From: Rutidosis leptorrhynchoides
Lineage: Eukaryota; Streptophyta; Magnoliopsida; Asterales; Asteraceae
Assembly: GCF_046630445.1 (NCBI RefSeq)
Contig: NC_092340.1
Span: forward strand, 363,300,001 to 363,364,000
Direction of reading: 5' to 3'
Length of the DNA: 64,000 bases
Positions 63,596 to 64,000 of the stretch are shown here, piece by piece (position 1 is the first letter of the stretch; each line of letters begins with the position of its first letter). The position numbers and the translations under genes are program-made. The notes under the pieces were generated by a model that saw only the letters and a program-made list of their open reading frames with translations, was not told the DNA's origin and searched no databases.

Positions 63596-64000
63596 TTTCT
63601 ATTAAAACAAACAACATGATAAATTATAGTCACTTTATATTCATAAGTATATAAACATTAAACATAAATTTAATATAACATAAATGATAAGTAGGTGACA
63701 GTGTCGACCATATGTAAACAATCATTAATAAATGTTATATAACATAAATATAAATATTAGTAAACAAAAATGATAATTAGGCGACAGTGTCGGCCATATA
63801 AATGTTAGATAATAGAAATATAAATGTTAGTAACATAAATGATAATTAGACGACAGTGTCGACCATATATTATTCAGGTGGTATAACCGACCATATATCA
63901 TTTAGGTGGCAGAGCCAACCATAATTAGTATTAAGATTATCGTGCTGATAACGTGTTATAATTCAGTAGGCTTATAACTACCTTTAGTGGTTTGATTTTT

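Overview
The window is nuclear DNA of a flowering plant: AT-rich, with many-intron genes showing plant GT-AG sites and a heavy retrotransposon load. The three host proteins are closest to eudicot families I know. The repeat types recall Asteraceae, but that is an impression from memory, not a test.

Host genes lie only in the left third, all on the minus strand. LIR1 (8315-8925, three exons) encodes a light-regulated chloroplast protein. CRN (10223-12109, two exons) encodes a CORYNE-type membrane pseudokinase of CLE-peptide signalling. SFC/VAN3-type AGD3 (14652-22667, 19 exons, 836 residues) encodes a BAR-PH-ArfGAP-ankyrin protein of vesicle traffic and vein patterning. For all three I derived exon junctions by hand; every one is GT-AG and frame is kept to the stop. 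They work in unrelated pathways, though CRN and SFC both affect meristem or vascular development. Their introns and flanks hold small repeats: a MITE-like element, a 1.3-kb foldback, a SINE-like element and three copies of one dispersed repeat family.

Positions 1-7385 are the 5' half of a non-autonomous Tekay-like (chromovirus-type) LTR element on the minus strand, set in an older, microsatellite-riddled LTR fragment of a related type.

Positions 23718-54803 form a four-level nest. A minus-strand non-LTR insertion (16-bp target duplication) was split by a solo LTR (duplication CCAAT). That LTR was split by a non-autonomous Tekay-like element on the minus strand (duplication CTTAT). The right LTR of that element was split by a whole-looking 16.9-kb Athila-type Ty3/gypsy element on the plus strand (duplication ATTTA). 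Each target-site duplication can be read directly, so the order of events is fixed. The two innermost elements have almost identical LTRs and are young.

Positions 54820-64000 hold a SINE, degenerate telomere-like repeats, a foldback MITE made of palindromic units, a Helitron 3' end, a long (TA)n tract and a broken Ty1/copia element on the minus strand that runs off the right edge.

The least expected pattern is a promoter layout shared by unrelated LTR families: two or three near-perfect GC-rich palindromes just upstream of the LTR TATA box. The Athila element carries further palindrome pairs inside its leader and before its third ORF. No CRISPR, bacterial or organellar content was seen.
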